The notes beneath the pieces were generated by a model that had not been told where the DNA came from, did not search any database, and was given only the letters and a program-made list of their open reading frames with translations. The position numbers and the translations under genes were made by a program. Shown one piece after another: positions 57,946 to 64,000 of a stretch of DNA of 64,000 bases. Source of the stretch: Crotophaga sulcirostris (Eukaryota > Chordata > Aves > Cuculiformes > Crotophagidae); NCBI GenBank assembly GCA_013397455.1, contig VYZB01000146.1, forward strand, positions 1,013,069 to 1,077,068. The letters are read 5' to 3'. Each line of letters begins with the position of its first letter. The first letter of the stretch is position 1.

Positions 57946-58122
57946 AAGCAAGTTCACACCCAAAGCGTTAATGCGCTTAAAAAAAAATAAAAAAAATTCC
58001 TCCCTTTATCCTGTACTACAGAAGGTGAATTTACAGCCTGCTCCTAAGCGGCACACACAAATTTTCCGTGGCTGAGTGAGTAAAGAGATCTGCTGAAACC
58101 CCACGTCCTTGGGAAGTGATAA

Positions 58123-58290
58123 GCGTCACCCCGATTATTCCCGGGCCATCCCCAACTCCCTGGCTGTCACCCCAGTTCCCTGATCATCACCCCCATTCCC
58201 TGACCACCACATGTTCCGTGACCATCACCCCCATTCCCTGTCTATCGCCCCCATTCCCTCACCGTCACCCCTATTCCCTGGCCATCACTT
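58123..58290. repeat. Minisatellite, about 20-bp unit
   Basis: Around eight imperfect copies of a unit like CCATCACCCCCATTCCCTGA lie in tandem, strongly C-rich on this strand. The frame through them at 58116-58304 is a repeat artefact. Confidence 0.88.
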
Positions 58291-61179
58291 TGTCCCTTTG
58301 TTAGCAACCTGTGGTGCATCGGCCATACCAGCACCTCAACAGGGAAAAAAAGAATTAAAGCAATGACCAGTTTAAAAAGGGATTTCACTGCCTGATTTTA
58401 GGGCTGTGGTGAGTCTGAACTGTAAAACTTGGTTGAGAATTGAATGACAATCGAGAGTGCAGGAGGTGGTTGGTTTTTCTTTTAATTCCCCCAGAGACTC
58501 TGGGTTTTGTTTCAGAAACTTCATAGGCGTAGGAGCTGGCTGCAAAGGTTGAACCAGTTCTATTCCAAGTTTTATCTGCCTTACAAAAGTCATTTTGGCA
58601 GCCAGGGAGCCGACAAGACCTGAATCCAAAACCCAACAGAAGTTCCCTGTTAGAAACTTTAGAGCAGGAAAATGTCTAGCACTTCAAAACAATGTAGGCT
58701 TTCATGTGAAGCTCTTTGCAAACTTACAACCCAGTAAAAAGTTCTTGGATTAAACCCTGTTTACTTGTGTCACCTGCTGACATGGAGTCCAGGTCCCTGT
58801 AGCCAGGGTGAAGGGCCTGTGAGAGCGTGCAAAAATCACCCCTAAGTGCATATTTGTGTATGGCATCAACACAGAAAAGCTGTGACAGGAAACTGAATGG
58901 AGTAAATGCTTTTCCTACCGTAGTAGTTCAGCGAGTGCATCTGAGGCCATTTCTCTTCTCCTTTCTAGTTTGACATTTTCCTGGCCCCATATGCTAATGG
59001 AAACCTTCCTAAACTAGCAGGTATCACCTGCCCCTGCAGGGATGCAGCATCTCCCTCTCCCAGTACTTGCCACCAGTGAAAATTTCTGGAAACAAGTGAG
59101 AAAACTGAGTTAAAAGGCTTTATCTTGCACTTGCGATGCTGCCGCTGAACGTGATACAGACTGGTGAGAATCTAAACCTGTTACAAAACTGCCATTCAAC
59201 ATGGAAGCAAGTTTCTTGAGCATCAAAATGTGCTCCCACATTGTCCTTCTGAGGTCCCCAATATGAGGCTTTCCTCTCATCCAAGACTTCTCAGATGGAG
59301 CAGCGGTTGCCAGGGGAGGAAATGGTAGCCAAGCAAAGGAGAATTATTGATAGTGCAGACAGGGCTTGTGTGTTACTGGATCACCTTGAAAAATATGTTA
59401 ATTTTTCTTGTGATTTGAATTGCAGTTGCAGTTTGAATTGCAGGACCCTCTGTGCTGCACCATGCACAACTGCACAATAACAGAATGACACATTTCCCAC
59501 TTGATTGTGATCTGAGCGGGATGCTTCCTCGCACCCTGCCGAAATGGCCCCCAGCCAGCGCCCATCAGCCTGGCTAGGGGGAGGGAAACTGGCTCCACTG
59601 GGAGCTGAAGGCAAAATAATTTGCAGGAACAAGAGCAGGATGAAGTACTCCCAGTTGGTGGAAAGCTTCAGGGTATCACAGAAGGCTGCAAAACCAAAAA
59701 GGCAGTTGGATAAAGGATAATTCTGCAAAGAGCAGGACTGGAGGACTTTGGCTATATATTAGACTGATTGCAGCCTCATGAGACTGAGGGTGCGTGGAAA
59801 CTCTCAGAAAGAAGGCTCCAGCTGTGTAGGGACATCAGGACTCTGGAGTTGACACCTGGAAGCTATTAGGCTTCATACAAACAGTTCTCTGAGCTCCTCC
59901 AGGAAGACCGATGGTTAAAACCAACATTAACCATCAGTTTATGTACTCCATGACTGTCTGGACATGGCAGCTCTCAGAAGAACATTCTTGCTCTTAATAA
60001 CATCTTTTACCCTGGGAATTAAAACACCCTAATGCATGACCACATGGCGTAGGGGAGAGCAGGATACTTAGTGCATGCAGGAGTCCTGGCTCTGAGGCTG
60101 AGGAAGTGTCATTCCAGTGCTTTTCCTAACGTTATATGTACCTGCTTATGTGTGCCAGGTAAAGTGCACTGAGACATTTTAATCAGCATTTTCCGGAGAT
60201 GTTTCTTGTCTTGGCCTGAGAAGCGTTGTCTGCATCCTTTTTTGGCTGCCCATCTCTTCCTGTCTAATAGTTGTTGTGCTACAGAATTTAGATTTGAAAG
60301 CATGAAAACTTCATGGACAGATGACCCAGAAACTTTCTGGAAGCACGATCAAGGCAAACACACGAGTTCTTTGATGACTTTTTATATTTATGTGCTTTCC
60401 TCTTCTGCTTTATTTCTGGGTTCACATCAACAGAGCTTTCCTATTTATCTGCAACTGTGATGTCTCCTTCCAGGGCTGCTATTTAATTATTTTCCTGTAA
60501 TATGCATCTGGAAGCATTGTAGTTTCTTTCCTCCGTATTACAGTGCATGTGATTTGTTTTTTTGCTATCCAGCTGGATCATGCTTTTTTATAGATGGTGA
60601 TGTACTGAAGTGAGAATCCTTTCTCCAATTAAATGTTCTTCATTTAAGAAATCACTCTCATTTTATGTGCAAAAGGATCTTGAAGCTGATTGAAGCAATA
60701 CAAGCTAATTGATGTTTCCTCCTCGGTGAGGTGTGTTTTTTTTCAAGTTGTTTGTGTTGTACCAGGGAGAGCACTGTGAACTCAAAAATGATCATAAATA
60801 ATGAGCGTACAGAAGTCTTGGCCATTGGCTGAAGTGAACACAGAGAGAGAACAAGCCCACAGCTTCTCCAGAGGCCAAGTGTCACCGTCAACATCTGCCC
60901 CAAAGTCCTGGCACTCATGATGAATTTGCACTTTCCAGGAAGGGTTTTCCTGGGTGCAGGGAGTCCAGACCTGGATGGAGTGATTCTTTGCCTACACTAA
61001 AAGGCAGAGTTCAGTTTTAAGGCAAATTCCCTTTACTACTGTAATTTGGGGAGATATTACAAATTTATGGATACTGGAGCCACTCTTTGTCATTTGAAGT
61101 TTTATTTTGAGATCTGTACCTGGACAGTGTGAGCTGAAGATGAAATGTCAGCTCAATCATTCTTCAGCAAGATGTTGTT
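58291..61179. other. Intergenic; nothing firmly recognised
   Basis: Mixed-composition DNA without recognisable genes. The part at 60540-60800 is A/T-rich and motif-dense and might belong to a regulatory block, but I cannot support a boundary. Confidence 0.45.
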
Positions 61180-61640
61180 GCATTTTTTTTTCCTAAAGAT
61201 ACATTTAAAGGGCAACTCATTTGCATAACATTTTCATATCGTCGGTCTTGAAAAGGCTTAAGGAGCCAGGGCTATGATCTGAAATCTAATATTCTTACCT
61301 TCTGTGATAGCAGAGGACAGAGGGAAATGTCATTAAAAAATGTCTCGATTCTCTTCATAAAAGAACATTGTTTAAACTGTGAAAGACAGTCAATGAAGGG
61401 TTAAAATAGTAAATAGCATCACAGTTTGGGATTTTTTTATTGCCTTACCCCAGGCATTTACTGTGTGTTCTCTACGTGAAATGTGGTGGAATTATTGTGA
61501 AGACGTGTTGTTTAAATATTAAACATTAATGTTCTTCTTTTGATGGTGAAGCCAGTATTAAACCTGTTAATTTTTTATTAAAGCACCTAAAGCCAAATTT
61601 GTTTAAACTCTCAATTTGCTGTCATCTTCATAATAGAAAA
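61180..61640. promoter_or_regulatory. Candidate conserved non-coding enhancer block
   Basis: This A/T-rich stretch is not repeat-like and has no open frame. It has an octamer ATTTGCAT at 61219-61226, TTAAACATTAATG and CTGTTAATTTTTTATTAAAG near 61520-61580. This motif density fits enhancers in a developmental gene desert; conservation is not shown here. Confidence 0.4.
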
Positions 61641-62260
61641 TACCAAGTAAAAGCCACACAGACCTGAGAATAAATAGGAGCGAAATGTGGGAGCCAGCTC
61701 CAGGCTTCCTCACAGGGTGGAGGAAAGATGAAGGAAAAGAGAGAAGCAGCAGGAGGGGAAGGAAGAAGAAAAACAGCTCTGGGAGGAGAGGATGAGGGAA
61801 GAAAAGATGAGCATGTACAGAGCAACAGGAAAGGATTTGGAAGTATTAAACACCAGTACGGCGACAGGGTCGGTGCAACTTCTGCTCAGCAAAAGGTGTA
61901 AGCTCATGTCGGGTTGGAGACAGGTCAGTGTTGGGGGATGCTGCATGCTCATGCAGATGACCCACCATGGGCAGACGAGGGACATGGGGTAGAAACTTCT
62001 CTCAGAAGAGGTACAGCCCATGCCCTCACAACATTGCCAGGGGGAATGAAAGGCAGCAATACTTCATGTCCAACTTCTGCCCCAGCTGCATTATTTCATC
62101 TCAGCGTGGTGGCCAGATGTGTAAGTCAGCTCCTGCTCACCACTCCTAACGCCAAGGGCTGCACGTGTAAAATCACATCCAGACAGGAGCCTGTACTTTT
62201 ACCATTGTTTTGTGATCACCAGCGAGAAAAATAACTCACAGGAGGTGTTTGTGTGTGATT
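61641..62260. other. Purine-rich stretch and unrecognised DNA
   Basis: Positions 61715-61815 are strongly purine-rich on this strand. No gene is supported. Confidence 0.5.
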
Positions 62261-62289
62261 CTTTGGAGCATAAATGATTTTAAGCTGTG

Positions 62290-62770
62290 GTTGGCGGGTA
62301 CGGTAGTGGCTGGGCAGGGAGATGGAGTAGGAAGCGCTGGATGAGGCTGCATTTGCCAAGCAGGGAGAAGGATTTTACAGTAATTGAGATGTGAAATGCT
62401 GAGAGTCTTGACAAGAGTTTTAGCTGTACAGATGGGTAAGGAAGGCCATATCTCAGAGATGTTATGCAGAAAGAATCTGCAAGCAGCAGAGAGCGAGCTT
62501 GGATGTGAGCCCGAGGGAGGCACCCATGGGAGCCGCTGCCCAGGTGACTCCATGGAGTGACAGCGTAGAGTGACGGGTGGAGGGATGGGTAGAGGGATCA
62601 GTGGCTGTCTGGGAGGAGGGACTGGGTTGTGCAGAGCTATCAGATACCAAGGGATCCCCAAAGAGAGGCAAAAGTTGTGCAGCTGTGTTGTAACCCTGTT
62701 GAGTGCAAGCTGGTGGCTGCTTGTCCAAATGAAGCTGAGAGACTTCAGATTTTGATATGGATGGAAGACA
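62290..62770 (-). mobile_element. Ancient L2-like LINE fragment (reverse transcriptase C-terminal part)
   Basis: The minus-strand frame (203 codons, 62236-62847) contains ACRFFLHNISEIWPSLP followed by AKTLVKTLSISHLNYCKILL. This matches the layout of the L2/CR1-clade pattern of F-F-H-L-R-N-I, then A-x-x-L-V-H-A-F, then S-R-L-D-Y-C-N-A-L-L. The surroundings are too decayed to be a live element, and the open frame is a chance survival in GC-rich DNA. I therefore call it a transposon remnant and not a gene. Confidence 0.62.
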
Positions 62771-63269
62771 GGTCTCCAGTAAACTACTAGATCTAGGAGA
62801 CAAAACAACACATCCCCAAAAGAAATATAAATGAAAAATTCAAACACTTTCTGGTTCTGGGGTATGAGAATCCACCCAAAGTTTTAACCAATCCAGTCAA
62901 TCCTAAGGGAAAAGTCCCATTCAAATTAGTAAGGATGATATTGACAAGGTATTATAGACATGTTATAGAATGACTACAAAATCCTGATACACAGGTGGCC
63001 TAAACTGAGCTGTCAACATATGACTACTGAAGTAAAAGGGGCAATCAGGGATGCTGTGGCAGTGGGGTACAGTGCAGCCAACAGACAGGGCAGTGAGTGA
63101 GCAGCATTATTTTCTATTGTATTGTGTAGGGCAGCCCATAAAACTAAACCTCTGCTACCCGTCATATTTTTCTCCTGAGTTATTTAAGCCCTTTCTTGGA
63201 AGGGCCATCTCTGCGTATTCCTCCCTTTTGCTCTGTCCTTCTCTTGCTTCCTTTTTTGCTTCCCTCTCA
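62771..63269. other. Intergenic; nothing recognised
   Basis: No gene, repeat or RNA was recognised here. Confidence 0.5.
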
Positions 63270-63500
63270 CCCTTACGTGACCAGCTCATTTGCAACATTT
63301 CTGCTACAATCCCGCTGAGATTCATTTTCGCCTTTTTATTGAAAAATCAAAATCTTTGGAATTAAAAGCTCCCAATATTGAATTTTCAATAATAGGTGGA
63401 AATTATACTCTGCATGACAGTGCGGAGAAAGATGCGCTGAGCTGGGATTGTGGTGACCTGTGCGCCAGCAGGCTCACGTTTGACCCACACGAGACAACTG
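63270..63500. promoter_or_regulatory. Candidate conserved non-coding block
   Basis: This compact block is non-repetitive, with CTCATTTGCAAC, CTTTTTATTGAAAAATC and CAATATTGAATTTTCAATA (overlapping inverted A/T motifs around 63372-63392). A GC-rich flank, TGCGGAGAAAGATGCGCTGA, follows. It resembles enhancer sequence; this is inference. Confidence 0.38.
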
Positions 63501-64000
63501 GGGCAAGTATTTAAAGAAAAGAAAAAAAGCAAAGGTCATTTGGGAAGTGCAGCAGACAACATGGGGGAAGGAAGTTTTCCATTCAGGGCAGGGGAGGTAG
63601 GAGGAGGAATTTTCCTGCCATTTGATTGCAGAGCAAAAGCAGAAGTAGGGTGCAGAGTTTTGGGGTGATGGATAAACTTGTGGATAAGCAATGGGGACTT
63701 GAGCGTTTTCTATAAGGTTCATAGGTGCTTCATAGGTGCCACTCTGGCTGCACCTAGATGTCCTTCCTGGGGAACTCATGCCTGCAGATACCCATCTGTG
63801 CCCCAGCATGTGGTGAGTGGTGGGATGGTGGGTTGTGGCTCTGGCAAGTGCAGCAAAGCAGCCGAGGCCATTTTCTTTATGTAATCTTTTCCCAGTGAAC
63901 TAATGCAGATGCAGCAGCAGCAACATCGCCAGCTTCACTGGCACCCGGCGTTCCTTTAATTACCATCCAGCATTGCTCCGAGCGGGGTTAAGCAAGGCCA
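63501..64000. other. Right edge; no gene, possible regulatory sequence at the end
   Basis: Short frames on both strands (63450-63809) have no recognised product. The last 110 bases contain a CAG-rich run and TTTAATTACC and may begin another regulatory block that continues beyond the window. Confidence 0.4.

Noticed and set aside
57474..58075. Frames of up to 199 codons across the gap
   Set aside because: Most residues are unknown because of the N run; the frames are formed by the absence of readable stops.
62236..62847. 203-codon minus-strand frame as a protein-coding gene
   Set aside because: Its only recognisable part is an LINE reverse transcriptase pattern with decayed flanks, so it is annotated as an L2-like relic.

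Overview
The window is vertebrate nuclear DNA, almost certainly from a bird. Two things point to this: many copies of the CR1 LINE with the avian-type 3' end (ending in repeats of ATTCTATG/ATTCTGTG), and a typical split, GT-AG spliced vertebrate gene in AT-rich introns. There is no prokaryotic or viral gene content. Three runs of N (22042-22097, 38395-38487, 57644-57893) are assembly gaps.

Region 1 (1-33.5 kb) is one gene on the + strand, ADSS2, the non-muscle adenylosuccinate synthetase of purine synthesis. Twelve coding exons are visible, from 14232 to the stop at 32797-32799. All splice sites are GT-AG, the phases agree across every junction, and the exons give 395 residues. From memory the human protein is about 456 residues, so the missing part matches one upstream first exon with the N-terminal GTP-binding loop. 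The window therefore starts inside or just downstream of the CpG-island promoter, and 1-14231 is read here as intron 1. Introns hold CR1 pieces at 480-755 (close to the CpG island), 9396-10185 (intron 1) and 27680-27965 (intron 11). The 3' UTR likely ends near 33.5 kb.

Region 2 (33.5-64 kb) has no intact gene that I can support. In mammals the gene tail-to-tail with ADSS2 is C1orf100 (SPMIP3), followed by a long regulatory stretch towards ZBTB18. At 38073-38158, on the expected minus strand, there is a splice-flanked, exon-like piece resembling C1orf100 but with a frame change and an in-frame stop. It is probably a dead or decaying exon. The rest is intergenic DNA that becomes more GC-rich after about 41 kb. 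It carries young CR1 copies (38.5, 49.1 and 56.4-57.5 kb, the last a nested insertion), much older LINE/SINE remains (CR1/L3-like at 42.5 kb, MIR at 52.5 kb, L2-like at 62.3 kb), a CpG island broken by a gap at 57.6 kb, a 20-bp minisatellite at 58.1 kb, and several compact motif-rich blocks that look like conserved enhancer candidates.

The best leads are the C1orf100 remnant, the gap-interrupted CpG island, and the candidate conserved non-coding blocks near 44.3, 61.4 and 63.4 kb. I found no evidence of a novel multi-gene system.
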